Of a stretch of 54,637 nucleotides of DNA, positions 39,374-52,201 are shown piece by piece. The notes beneath the pieces are model-generated. The model saw only the letters and a program-made list of their open reading frames with translations, was not told the origin of the DNA and made no database searches. The stretch is from Acidobacteriota bacterium (GTDB taxonomy: Bacteria > Acidobacteriota > Terriglobia > Terriglobales > SCQP01), in contig DAIDIE010000034.1 of NCBI GenBank assembly GCA_027459505.1, forward strand, positions 1 to 54,637, read 5' to 3'. The translations under genes and the position numbers were made by a program. Every line of letters begins with the position of its first letter. Within the stretch, counting starts at the first letter, position 1.

Positions 39374-41965
39374 CTAGGCTCCGGCCGTTTCTCCCGGAAC
39401 CGGGAGTTCGCGGCGCCGCAGCACGGTGGCGCGAACGGCAAACTCGCGAATTTCAATAAACTGGTTGACCTTCACATCGCGAATGATCTGCCGGGTCTTG
39501 CTGGCTGGCCACCAAACCTCGATGTGATCGATTTTCGCGCTCTGTCCCAATCCGATGTGCTGCTGCAGCGGATTACAGCCAAACGTGCCGCCGCTGCTCA
39601 CCATGCGGTGAATGAGCCGCGGGGGGCCGCCGTTGTTGCGGACCCAGACCGAAATGCGCGCTCCAATGCCCGCCCGGTTGCTCTTCACGCCGGTGGTCTT
39701 GATGCGGATCCAATCGTTCTCATTGCCTGGATTGCGGAAATAGCGGAACACGTGCCGGTCCCCAGGGGTGGCGCCACCGATAATCGTCAGGATGTCCTGA
39801 TGGCCGCGATTGCTGACGTCGGCGAAAGAGACGCCATGACCTTTGTGAAGTTCTCCGGTGCGCGAACTCGCGGTGACGTCTTCGAAGCGTTTTCCTGCAA
39901 CGTTGTGCAGCAGGACGTTGGGCAGCACGGAGCCGTAGGAGGGGTCGCCGGTACCCAGGTAGATGTCCAGAAAGCCGTCATTGTCGAAGTCGCCGAAGTT
40001 GGAGCCCATGGGCAGGAAGACCTGATTCAGGCCGGCTTCTTCGGTCACATCGCGAAACGTGCCATCGCGCTGATTTTTGAACAACCGTTGGGTAACCCCA
40101 TTCTGGGGCAGCGACAAATAAGTGCGAAGCGTCTCGTCAACCGAGCCGTTGTAGTAGCTGCTGACAAACAGGTCCAGCCAGCCGTCGTTGTCGTAGTCGA
40201 AAAACCAGCTCACGAAACTGCGCGCCTGGCTGTCCTGCACGCCGGCGGGTCCGGCGACTTCAGTAAACGTGTTGTCCCCATTGTTGCGGTAGAGAAAGTT
40301 GGCCGACCCCATGTTGGTGACATAGAAGTCGATCAGCCCATCGTTGTTGAAGTCCCCCGCGATCACGCCTTTGGTGAAGGCCAGACGGTCCACTCCCGAG
40401 CGGGCCGAGATGTCCTCAAAAGTGCCGTCGCCCTTGTTCAAAAAGAGCTTACTGGGCCCCTTCTCGTTTCCTACAAAGAGGTCAAGCAGGCCATCGTTGT
40501 TGATATCCGCCCAGGCGGCGGTCTGGGTCGCCATGGGTTCGGTGAGGCCCGCTTGCCTGGTCACATCCGTGAAGGTTCCATTCCCGTTACCGCGCAGCAA
40601 GGAGAGTGGCTGGGGATACTCCCAGGCGCCGCGCAGCAGCAGTACGTCGAGGTTGCCGTCGTTGTTGTAATCCGCATGCACCAGGTTCAACGCACCCGGC
40701 AATCCAACCAGCCCAGCCTCCGCGGTGCGATCCTCGAAACGGCCATCCCCTTGCGCCTGGAAATAGCGCACCGAGTTTTCCTTCTCGAAGTCGCCAAATT
40801 CGGAAAGAAAAACGTCCATGATGCCCTGGTTCCGGAAATCGTCAACGGCGATGCCGCCGGCGTTGGACATAATGTCCAGTCCGGCCGCCGCCGCCACATC
40901 CGTGAACGGTGCGACGGGGTGGGCGCGCCGGAAGTAATCCAGCGGAAAGCGCACGCCGGCAGGCAGCGCGCTCTGTCCCAGCCAATCGCTGGCCAGAGTC
41001 GCCAGCCACCGGCATTCGAGATCTCCTGGCTGCTCCTTCAAGGCGGCGAGCAAATATGCCAGTGCCGACTTGGCGAAATCCGGATCGGGCAGCGGTTTCA
41101 AATCCGCCTTGACGGGAAACAAACAGCGGTCGCCGGGATGGGTAAACAAGCCGTTTTGCATCCCCGCCTGGTGCAGGCAGGCAATGCCCAGCACTTCATT
41201 TACATAAGCACTGAGCTGCGGCTGGTCCGCTGCCGTGTGGTCAGCCACTCGCCGCCAAACTTCTATGGCTTCCCGCATTTCGCCCTGGAAGGTGTAGCAC
41301 TGCGCCAGGGTGTTGAGCGCCTGCATGCGCTGCTCATCGCTAAGGTGTTGGGGGTTGGCGGCGCTGGTGACAGTTTGCAGCGTGCGGATCGCACTGGCCA
41401 GTGAATTGCGCCGGACGGCTCGAATCGACGCGGAACTGTCTTGCCATCCCGGCGGTTTGGGGTATTGACCCAGGATGTAGTCGGCCTGAATGAGACCGGC
41501 AACCACCGGACCATAGTGAACGTCCTGCACGCCACCGCCGTCGCCGAGCTGTCCGCCGGTGCCCGCTTGATGAGTGGGGATGCGGCGGCAGCGCTTCACA
41601 ATGGCGTAGCCCGCCGGAATCCTCACGATCCCACTAATCTGCCCGGGCTTCAGGGGCGCGGCGGCTGCCCGCAACTGGGCCAGCAGATCGCCGGGATTCA
41701 CCTCTCCCAAATAGCCGCCAGTACTGGCGCTGGGATCAATTGATTGGTCCATCGCCAGGCGGGCGAAGTCGCTTCCGCGCAGCAGACTGGCCAAAACGTC
41801 TTTGGCTTCCGTGCGCGTGTCCACCACGATGAGCCGCAGCGGTAGCTTGCGGCCACTCTCCGCGTCGCTCTGCCCGAATAACGGCAGCGTTCCCGGCACC
41901 GTGATCGCGGCCAGGCCAGCGGCTATCCGCGCCAGCAGCGAGCGTCTTTCAAAACCTTTGCTCAC
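39374..41965 (-). CDS. CRTAC1-like protein: parvulin, TPR, FG-GAP and UnbV domains
   Basis: An 863-residue protein starting GTG 41965. The N-terminus (FERRSLLARIAAGLAAITVPG) resembles a twin-arginine signal. Residues about 56-130 match a parvulin-type peptidyl-prolyl isomerase (FARLAMDQSIDPSASTGGYLGEV then GYAIVKR). A helical TPR-like region (about 170-330) follows. About ten FG-GAP/VCBS units (DYNNDGNLDVLLLRG, DINNDGLLDLFVGN, DFDNDGFLDIYLG) form an integrin-alpha-like propeller with DxDxDG calcium loops. An ASPIC/UnbV C-terminal domain closes it. The parvulin domain in front is unusual. SCO1-like gene follows at 10 bp, so the two share an operon. Confidence 0.9.
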   Translation of the reverse strand: MSKGFERRSLLARIAAGLAAITVPGTLPLFGQSDAESGRKLPLRLIVVDTRTEAKDVLASLLRGSDFARLAMDQSIDPSASTGGYLGEVNPGDLLAQLRAAAAPLKPGQISGIVRIPAGYAIVKRCRRIPTHQAGTGGQLGDGGGVQDVHYGPVVAGLIQADYILGQYPKPPGWQDSSASIRAVRRNSLASAIRTLQTVTSAANPQHLSDEQRMQALNTLAQCYTFQGEMREAIEVWRRVADHTAADQPQLSAYVNEVLGIACLHQAGMQNGLFTHPGDRCLFPVKADLKPLPDPDFAKSALAYLLAALKEQPGDLECRWLATLASDWLGQSALPAGVRFPLDYFRRAHPVAPFTDVAAAAGLDIMSNAGGIAVDDFRNQGIMDVFLSEFGDFEKENSVRYFQAQGDGRFEDRTAEAGLVGLPGALNLVHADYNNDGNLDVLLLRGAWEYPQPLSLLRGNGNGTFTDVTRQAGLTEPMATQTAAWADINNDGLLDLFVGNEKGPSKLFLNKGDGTFEDISARSGVDRLAFTKGVIAGDFNNDGLIDFYVTNMGSANFLYRNNGDNTFTEVAGPAGVQDSQARSFVSWFFDYDNDGWLDLFVSSYYNGSVDETLRTYLSLPQNGVTQRLFKNQRDGTFRDVTEEAGLNQVFLPMGSNFGDFDNDGFLDIYLGTGDPSYGSVLPNVLLHNVAGKRFEDVTASSRTGELHKGHGVSFADVSNRGHQDILTIIGGATPGDRHVFRYFRNPGNENDWIRIKTTGVKSNRAGIGARISVWVRNNGGPPRLIHRMVSSGGTFGCNPLQQHIGLGQSAKIDHIEVWWPASKTRQIIRDVKVNQFIEIREFAVRATVLRRRELPVPGETAGA

Positions 41966-42093
41966 GCCGTGAATTCTAGCAGGCCGGAGCGCGAACCGAC
42001 GGCATTAATTGGGGATGACGGGACACTCCCTCTATGCCTTGGCTGGCCTTTTGGCGGCGGCACGCAGCGAGAGCTTTTGAAGCCTTCACGCCG

Positions 42094-42121
42094 CAAGGGC
42101 GACCCCGAAGGGTCGCCCTTG
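42094..42121. terminator. Strong hairpin between the low-complexity and CRTAC1-like genes
   Basis: CAAGGGCGACCC-CGAA-GGGTCGCCCTTG is a perfect 12-bp stem with a tetraloop, 25 bp past the stop of the gene at 42146-42985 (minus). No T-run follows on either strand. Confidence 0.55.
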
Positions 42122-42145
42122 GTCGCTAACGATGGGTGATTGCCA

Positions 42146-42985
42146 CTATTGCGCTGAGGCCTGCGCGGAGGCGCTGCTGGAGAGGCCGGCACTGTTTCCG
42201 GCGGCGCTGGCGCTGGCGCTGTTGGTGGTCGTCAGCGTCATATGCGTTCCGCGATCCAGGCGCAGGTTGCCGCGGCTGGAGCTGAGCACGCTGCCGCTGG
42301 CGCTGCCGGCGCCCCCGATCGAAAGAGGCAGGCCATTGCTGCTGCGCAGAACGCCAGACGCGTTCGCGCCCACGCCGCTGGCGATGCCGGAACCGGCCGC
42401 GCCCAGTGTCGAAGTCGCACTCCCGGCAATCCCACCCACGGCGTTGACGGCGCCGCCCAGCAGGCCACCGCGGCCGCCGCCGCCCATCGGCATTGCCGGA
42501 GGGGCGGCCATCCCTTCATCCTCTCCCGAGGCGCTCATCGCCGCGGCGGAGTTGACGACGCTGCTGATGCCGGCCTGCAGCGGGATGCGCTGCCCATGGG
42601 GCGTCACCGCCTGATCGAAGAGTACGGCCAGGCTCGAGCCCGCGTGTCCCTTGCCAGCGGCGGATACCTGGGTGACGCGGCCAAACAGCTTGCTGCCCTT
42701 GGGCAGCAAGACCTTGCCGTGCTCCTTAAGGGCGCTGGTGGTGGTGGCGGTAACGCGATCGCCAACGCGTGCCTTTTTCGCGTTCAACGTGGAGTTCAGT
42801 TTGGCGTTGATGTGGCTGCCGGCGGCCAATGCCGCGCCTTGTTGACCGGCGTGTGCCGAGCCGCGCGCGGCGGCCTGGGCCGCGGCGCTGGTGGAACTGG
42901 ATACCTGCGCCAGCGCCAACCCGGCACTCACTGCCAGGACGGCCGCCAGCTTTGCGGAAGTCGTGATGAGGTTCATGCGAGTCAT
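42146..42985 (-). CDS. Exported low-complexity protein with a C-terminal Gly/Ser/Ala region
   Basis: A 279-residue protein from ATG 42985; GGAGG lies 8 nt upstream. Signal peptide 1-27 (MTRMNLITTSAKLAAVLAVSAG). A compact beta-like region (about 60-145) contains VGDRVTATTTSALKEHGKVLLPKGSKLFGRVTQV, seen in acidobacterial proteins of unknown function. It may be a small OB-like barrel similar to TrbI or VirB10 phrases. The rest is Gly, Ser and Ala (SSASAQASAQ at the end). It is likely surface-exposed or periplasmic. Function unknown. Confidence 0.75.
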   Translation of the reverse strand: MTRMNLITTSAKLAAVLAVSAGLALAQVSSSTSAAAQAAARGSAHAGQQGAALAAGSHINAKLNSTLNAKKARVGDRVTATTTSALKEHGKVLLPKGSKLFGRVTQVSAAGKGHAGSSLAVLFDQAVTPHGQRIPLQAGISSVVNSAAAMSASGEDEGMAAPPAMPMGGGGRGGLLGGAVNAVGGIAGSATSTLGAAGSGIASGVGANASGVLRSSNGLPLSIGGAGSASGSVLSSSRGNLRLDRGTHMTLTTTNSASASAAGNSAGLSSSASAQASAQ

Positions 42986-43152
42986 GTCTATTGCCTCCAC
43001 CGGGATACAGGCAACTGACACGCCAAAACCCCCATGGAATGTGCAAAGCCTTGCATTTCAGGAACTTGCAATGAGGCGCCCCCTTGGCGGCGAAGGCGCA
43101 TCAGGCGGTAAATCTTGCCCTGCGGCTGGGCAATATTTCAGTTGGAGCGGGG

Positions 43153-44187
43153 TTATGGCGCGGCGGCAGCGGGCACCACTTTTTTGAGGCTGAGCAGCGT
43201 GGGAATCGGAGCTGGCCTTCCCAAAGCGCAGAAAAGCCCTTGCGCGAAGTAGCACGCGCTGTCGTTAGCGAAAGCGAACAAAGCTGATTTCCTGGCGCCC
43301 GCAGGCATGGTGTGGTAGGTGACTGGGGATATTCCCTGAAAGCTCAACCAGCCCTGTTCATGCGATATAAACAAGGCGCAATTTGCTCCTGTGCACGAGG
43401 AGAATGCCGGCAGGTTCGTCGAGGTTACCGATGTCCAGAACAACCCGTCGCGCGAACTCAAAAACAGCGGCAGCGCCCGCTCATGGGGCCGCTGCTGAAT
43501 GCCGTACGCAAAATATTGCCCACCCTGTACCGCCACGCTGTAGAGCCGCTGAGACTTGTGCATGAGCAGAAAATTCATCGATCTACCGCGATTGGTCAAC
43601 GCGAGTATGAAGTTCTTGTCGACAAACACGGCGTGCCGGTTGTCCAGCCATGCATTGGAGCGGTCCCCAGCGCTCTCGCTGTAAGTAACGCTTCCGTTCA
43701 CAGGCTTTATGCCGTACATGAGGGCGCTATTGAGCATCCAGTTTGCCTTGCTCCAAAGCCGCGAGAGTGTGTCATTCGCGGGCTTGAATTTGCCCCCATC
43801 GATACTTTGCCAATCTCTTAGCCAGGTGTCGTCGGCGTAAACGCGGTCTGGATCTATGAAGATCAGTGCGTCTATAGAGGCTTGCTCGGCCCCAAGGCTG
43901 GTTATGTACCACGTTTTCGCGCCGTCTGTGGATTTGGCCAGCATGTCATGTGAACCGTAAGCCCAAAAGGTCCCATCGTGGCTGGTCAGGTACATTATCT
44001 GAAAAGGCAGTTCGACGCGTGTCCAGTTCGCTCGTGAAAGCTCCGCTTGAACGCGGACAGGACTTTTTGCGGCAGCAACGCAAACCAGTACTGCTAGCAG
44101 CAGGTTTACTCTTACCGAGGCTCGCCGCGGTAGAACCGATGCGCGGCGGAATCGCCGTGTAATCTGGAACGTTTTTGCGAGAATCAT
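43153..44187 (-). CDS. Exported YCF48/BNR-like propeller protein, paralogue without TonB domain
   Basis: A 344-residue protein with an N-terminal basic stretch and hydrophobic segment (VNLLLAVLVCVAAA). Several short repeats have the form GTFWAYGSHDMLAKSTDGAKTWYI and SSRDGLFWTSV, where SxDGxxW is typical of YCF48/BNR blades. Line-up with the upstream gene shows the same order, including the CTGANC/CTGTAC pair and GWLSFQGISP against GWIRFRGTAS, so they are paralogues. This copy lacks the Pro-rich linker and TonB C-terminal domain. It follows the longer gene by 12 bp on the same strand. Confidence 0.78.
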   Translation of the reverse strand: MILAKTFQITRRFRRASVLPRRASVRVNLLLAVLVCVAAAKSPVRVQAELSRANWTRVELPFQIMYLTSHDGTFWAYGSHDMLAKSTDGAKTWYITSLGAEQASIDALIFIDPDRVYADDTWLRDWQSIDGGKFKPANDTLSRLWSKANWMLNSALMYGIKPVNGSVTYSESAGDRSNAWLDNRHAVFVDKNFILALTNRGRSMNFLLMHKSQRLYSVAVQGGQYFAYGIQQRPHERALPLFLSSRDGLFWTSVTSTNLPAFSSCTGANCALFISHEQGWLSFQGISPVTYHTMPAGARKSALFAFANDSACYFAQGLFCALGRPAPIPTLLSLKKVVPAAAAP

Positions 44188-44199
44188 CTGCTCCCCACG

Positions 44200-45489
44200 C
44201 TAAGGGTCGTGCCGGGCGACGTAGTTAATGGTAGCCGTTTTGTAAATCCCTATTGCCCTTCCGTTTTGCAAAAGCGTGGGGTGATAGCGCCACGTCGCAA
44301 TTGTCCTCAAAACGGCCTTGGCATCCTGTTTGAAACTGGCGAAATCCAGGATTTCTTTTGTCACGTCTCCGTGGGGCCCGACGATATACTCCACCCGGAT
44401 CGAATCAATGAGGCCCTCCGAAGGGGGAGGCGGACACGAAATGCAGCCTGCGGCTTTGACGACTTCGCCCCGTGGCTTTAGGTGCGGTGCTTTCGATCTC
44501 GCCGCTGTGGGTGCGGGCGCGGAAACGGAACTGGCCGGGCCCGGCATAGGCTGGGGCAGGCTCAACCCGCAATGCAAATGGACATCCAGAAAACAGACGC
44601 TTTGATTGGAGTAGGCCCAGGCGCGGTGATACAGGACATTAGTTGGTTGCGAAAAGTATGCAGCTGATGCGGTTCCGCGAAACCTGATCCAGCCCTTCCC
44701 CTTGGTGCCCTGGCAAGCGGTGCCCGTGCAGGAATATAAGGGAGGGAGTGAGCTGGCGATTTGTGTGGTCCATGACTGGCCGTCCGTGGATGTTTTGAAA
44801 AAGGGGGCCTGCTGTTTTCCCTTCAGCGATGCTTCGCCGTACGCTACATATTGCCCCTTCTGGGCTGTGATACTGAGCAGTCGCTGTGCCGCTGGCAGCG
44901 TCAGCGTCTGCCAGTTTTGGCCGCCGTCCACCGTCGCGGCGATTGTATGTGCGTTCAAAAGAAAAGCGGCGTGTTTGGCGTCGAGCAGTGCCGCGGATCG
45001 GGGATGAGCCGCCGCCTTGACTGCAAACAGCCGCTGCGGCGCCTCAACGTCGCTTACCCCTAGCAGCAGCATCTTTTCCTTGCTGTTTATGGCTGCGGAC
45101 CATACGCCAAAGCTGGTTTTTCTCCAAGGCTGGAAGTCGCCGCCGTTCAGGCTGCGCCAGGAGTGCAAGCCCGTGCCAAACGCGTAGGCGTGATCCGGGT
45201 CGGCAAAAGCCATGGGGAAGATCCATTCGCCATGCGGACGCCAGTGGCGAATGTACCAGGTGCTGCCGCCATCAGCGGACAAGGCGATCATCTCGTCCTT
45301 GCCATAAGCCCACAGCAGGCCGTTGTGGGCGCTCACGCCCAGCACCTCGGCGGGAAGCGGAATGGCAGTCCAGGCGCTCGCCGATAATGTGGCATGAACG
45401 GGCGGGGGTGGCACTGTTTTCGCCTGTGCGACCAACGGCAGGGCAAGCAGCAGGAGCAGCGAAGAGAACCGGCGCATAGTTCGCATCAT
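44200..45489 (-). CDS. Exported YCF48/BNR-like propeller with TonB C-terminal domain
   Basis: A 429-residue protein; the start is placed at ATG 45489 (ATG 45486 or 45477 are alternatives). A signal peptide ends VAQAKTV. The propeller part shows repeated SADGGSTWYI, TVDGGQNWQT and TSTDGQSWTT motifs. A Pro/Ala linker leads to a TonB C-terminal-like domain (about 350-425, VEYIVGPHGDV, ATWRYHPTLLQNGRAIG). Such domains contact outer-membrane receptors, and orphan versions are common in Acidobacteriota. It lies 105 bp from the divergent MFS transporter gene. Role in sensing or receptor coupling is inference. Confidence 0.85.
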   Translation of the reverse strand: MMRTMRRFSSLLLLLALPLVAQAKTVPPPPVHATLSASAWTAIPLPAEVLGVSAHNGLLWAYGKDEMIALSADGGSTWYIRHWRPHGEWIFPMAFADPDHAYAFGTGLHSWRSLNGGDFQPWRKTSFGVWSAAINSKEKMLLLGVSDVEAPQRLFAVKAAAHPRSAALLDAKHAAFLLNAHTIAATVDGGQNWQTLTLPAAQRLLSITAQKGQYVAYGEASLKGKQQAPFFKTSTDGQSWTTQIASSLPPLYSCTGTACQGTKGKGWIRFRGTASAAYFSQPTNVLYHRAWAYSNQSVCFLDVHLHCGLSLPQPMPGPASSVSAPAPTAARSKAPHLKPRGEVVKAAGCISCPPPPSEGLIDSIRVEYIVGPHGDVTKEILDFASFKQDAKAVLRTIATWRYHPTLLQNGRAIGIYKTATINYVARHDP

Positions 45490-45593
45490 CTTACCTGATC
45501 CGCCGTATGCCAACCAACAGCTGTTCCGTGGCGGTGCCGCGGCTTCCCGTTTTCCACGTTTCCCTGGAGCTCCGCTATTATGGCAGCGAGCCT

Positions 45594-46913
45594 ATGAACA
45601 CCACGTTGATCAAGAGCAGTCTGGCCGCGGCATTGGGCGGGTTGTTATTTGGTTTCGATACCGCGGTCATTGCGGGAACCACGGCGGGACTGACCCGCAC
45701 CTACCATCTGACGCCGGGCGGGTTGGGCGTAACGGTTTCTATCGCGCTCTGGGGTACATTTACCGGCGCGGTGTTGGCCGGCTACGCCGGCGACCGCTTT
45801 GGGAGGCGCGACAGTCTGCGCATTTTGGCGGCCGTGTTTTTGGCCTCGGCGCTGGGTTGTGGGCTGGCGTGGAGTTGGGGCGCGCTGGCCGCCTTCCGCC
45901 TGCTGGCCGGACTGGCGATTGGCGGCTCGTCGGTGCTGGCGCCCATGTATATCGCCGAGATTGCGCCCGCGCGGCTGCGCGGGCGCCTGGTGGGTCTGTT
46001 TCAACTGTTCATTGTCACCGGCATCCTGCTGGCGTATTTCTCCAACTATGTTGTCGGAGAACTTGGACTGGGTGCGGCGGAATGGCGCTGGAAGTTCGCG
46101 GTTTCCGCTCTACCGGCGCTGGTCTTCCTGGTGGTGCTCTATACCGCGCCGCGCAGCCCGCGCTGGCTGGCCACTCGCGGCCAGAACGCCGAGGCGGAGC
46201 GGGTGCTCTCCGACATTGGTTACCGCGATGCACCGGCGGAACTGGCGGAGATCAACGCTTCCATCTCAGCCGGCAACGCGGCGCGCTCGGAAGCGCTGTT
46301 TCAGCGCCGGCACCAGTTCCCAATTTTTCTCGCCGTCTCCATCGCGCTATTCAACCAGTTCAGCGGCATCAATGCCATTCTTTATTACCTGAACGACATC
46401 TTTGCCCGGGCCGGCTTCAGCAAGGTTTCCGGCGACCTGCAGTCCGTGCTGGTGGGCGCCACCAACCTGGTGTTTACGTTATTGGGAATGGCGCTGATCG
46501 ACAAAGTGGGGCGCAAACTCCTGCTGCAGATTGGCGCGGCCGGAACGCTGGCCTGCCTGCTGGCGGTGGCGGCGGTGTTCCACAGCGGCACGCACGCCGG
46601 TTTGCTGCTCTGGGCGTTGATCGCCTACATCGCGTTTTTCGCCTGCTCGCAAGGGGCGGTGATCTGGGTCTACATCGGCGAAGTTTTCCCCAATCGCGTG
46701 CGCGGCAAAGGGCAGAGCCTGGGCTGTTTTACGCACTGGTTCTGCGCCGCGGTAATCGCGCTGCTGTTTCCCAGTGTCGCTTCCCGCTGGGCTGCCGGCC
46801 CGTTTGTGTTCTTCGCCGCGGTTACCGCGGTGCAGTTCGTAGTGGTCTGGCGCTATTACCCGGAAACGCGGGGCGTGAGCCTGGAGGCGCTGCAGCAGCA
46901 ATTGGAGGGGTAG
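45594..46913 (+). CDS. Sugar porter family MFS transporter
   Basis: A 439-residue inner-membrane protein with 12 predicted helices. ATG 45594 (MNTTLIKSSLAAALGG) is chosen because the first helix follows at once; the longer open frame adds a non-membrane stretch. Sugar-porter signatures are GGLLFGFDTAVI in helix 1, GDRFGRR in loop 2-3, PMYIAEIAPARLRG after helix 4, QFSGINAILYY in helix 7, and PETRG at the C-terminus. It most likely imports a hexose or pentose by proton symport. It is followed convergently by the exported esterase gene. Confidence 0.93.
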   Translation: MNTTLIKSSLAAALGGLLFGFDTAVIAGTTAGLTRTYHLTPGGLGVTVSIALWGTFTGAVLAGYAGDRFGRRDSLRILAAVFLASALGCGLAWSWGALAAFRLLAGLAIGGSSVLAPMYIAEIAPARLRGRLVGLFQLFIVTGILLAYFSNYVVGELGLGAAEWRWKFAVSALPALVFLVVLYTAPRSPRWLATRGQNAEAERVLSDIGYRDAPAELAEINASISAGNAARSEALFQRRHQFPIFLAVSIALFNQFSGINAILYYLNDIFARAGFSKVSGDLQSVLVGATNLVFTLLGMALIDKVGRKLLLQIGAAGTLACLLAVAAVFHSGTHAGLLLWALIAYIAFFACSQGAVIWVYIGEVFPNRVRGKGQSLGCFTHWFCAAVIALLFPSVASRWAAGPFVFFAAVTAVQFVVVWRYYPETRGVSLEALQQQLEG

Positions 46914-46915
46914 GG

Positions 46916-51150
<4,235 letters not shown>

Positions 51151-51453
51151 TGGGAACCAAAGTCAGGGTGAATGATCCAGTGATAATGTTTGCAGGGAGG
51201 CGGCGAGCGTCCGCACTCCTGCCAGCCTTTGCACTACGCCTTCACCTACGAGCAGTGGGGGTTGACGGTTACAAATTCAGCGCAGAAATCGAGAGCTGGC
51301 GAGGATTTGTTTCGGCACGGGAAACCGCGGCCAACTCCGCCTGTACCGGGGTTTCTCGGAGGGCAACGCTGTGCACCCTTGGGCGCACATCTCCAGGCGG
51401 GCTGAATCAAAGCTGCATCCAAGACAGCCAAGGGTGTTGAACAAGGAGAGAGC
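51151..51453. other. Divergent region between the receptor and the P-loop gene
   Basis: No gene is supported in this 303-bp region. Frames present do not have ribosome-binding sites or family features. It is expected to hold two divergent promoters, but none could be assigned by eye. AAGGAG (51443-51448) at its right edge is the ribosome-binding site of the next gene. Confidence 0.4.
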
Positions 51454-52062
51454 GTGGCGCTAATCCTGGTGGGTGGTCATTCACGCAGCGTGGGCAAGAC
51501 CTCGGCGGTTGCCGCCATCATTGCCGCTCTCCCAGAATTTGAGTGGACTGCAGTCAAAGTGACCCAATTCGGCCACGGGATTTGCAGCCGTAGTGGTCAA
51601 CCCTGCGATTGCGCATGTGGAGATCGCGACTGGGTGATCGAAGAGGAGCTCTGTTCGAACTCGGGAACCGATACGGCACGGTTCCTGGCGGCCGGGGCCA
51701 CGCGGGTGCTCTGGGTTCGGAGCCGGGTGGGCGTGTTGGGCGACGTTCTGCCAGCGCTGCGAACCAGTTTGGAAGGCGCAAGAAATGTGATTGCCGAAAG
51801 CAATAGCCTGGCAGGACTCATTTCGCCTGATTTGTATTTGACGCTGCTGGATGCCGGGAACAGCGATTTCAAGCAGTCGGCGGCGCGCCACCTGCAAGCG
51901 GCCCATGCGGTTTTGGCGGTGGGTGGCTTGAAGGTGAACCCACAATGGCCGTCTCAGGTTCCAGAACGCCTGGAGGGCAAGCGGGTGCTGACGGTAAACC
52001 CTCCGTCCTATATAAACGACGAGGTGGTGAAGCTGGTCAGATCGGTAGTTCACGGGAGCTGA
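51454..52062 (+). CDS. P-loop NTPase, BioD/CobB/MobB-like, with Cys cluster
   Basis: A 202-residue protein with GTG start at 51454 and AAGGAG 5 nt upstream. The N-terminal GGHSRSVGKTS (7-17) has the G-x5-GKT spacing of dethiobiotin synthetase/CobB-type P-loops rather than the usual G-x4-GK[ST]. A strand TAVKVTQFGHG and a Cys-rich segment CSRSGQPCDCACGDRD (about 44-59) follow; this may bind iron-sulfur or zinc. A VIAESNSLAG strand resembles Walker B with the NxxG pattern. The family is not recognised. The neighbours (a ferritin-like protein 140 bp downstream) suggest metal or cofactor biology, but that is inference. Confidence 0.75.
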   Translation: MALILVGGHSRSVGKTSAVAAIIAALPEFEWTAVKVTQFGHGICSRSGQPCDCACGDRDWVIEEELCSNSGTDTARFLAAGATRVLWVRSRVGVLGDVLPALRTSLEGARNVIAESNSLAGLISPDLYLTLLDAGNSDFKQSAARHLQAAHAVLAVGGLKVNPQWPSQVPERLEGKRVLTVNPPSYINDEVVKLVRSVVHGS

Positions 52063-52201
52063 AGCCGACTTCGGGCGGCCGGCGTCACGGCGTTGGCGGC
52101 TATGCTGGATCGGCTGGGCGGGGTATCGCACCTGACGGGCACTCGCGTATCCTAGGAGAGCGTTCTTTAGGGGGGCCGCCCCGCCAGAGCGCACTCAAGG
52201 G

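Noticed and set aside
39215-41404. Long plus-strand open frame (about 730 codons) antisense to the FG-GAP/UnbV gene
   Set aside because: It lacks any family motif and mirrors the third-codon GC bias of the minus-strand gene, which has clear domains.
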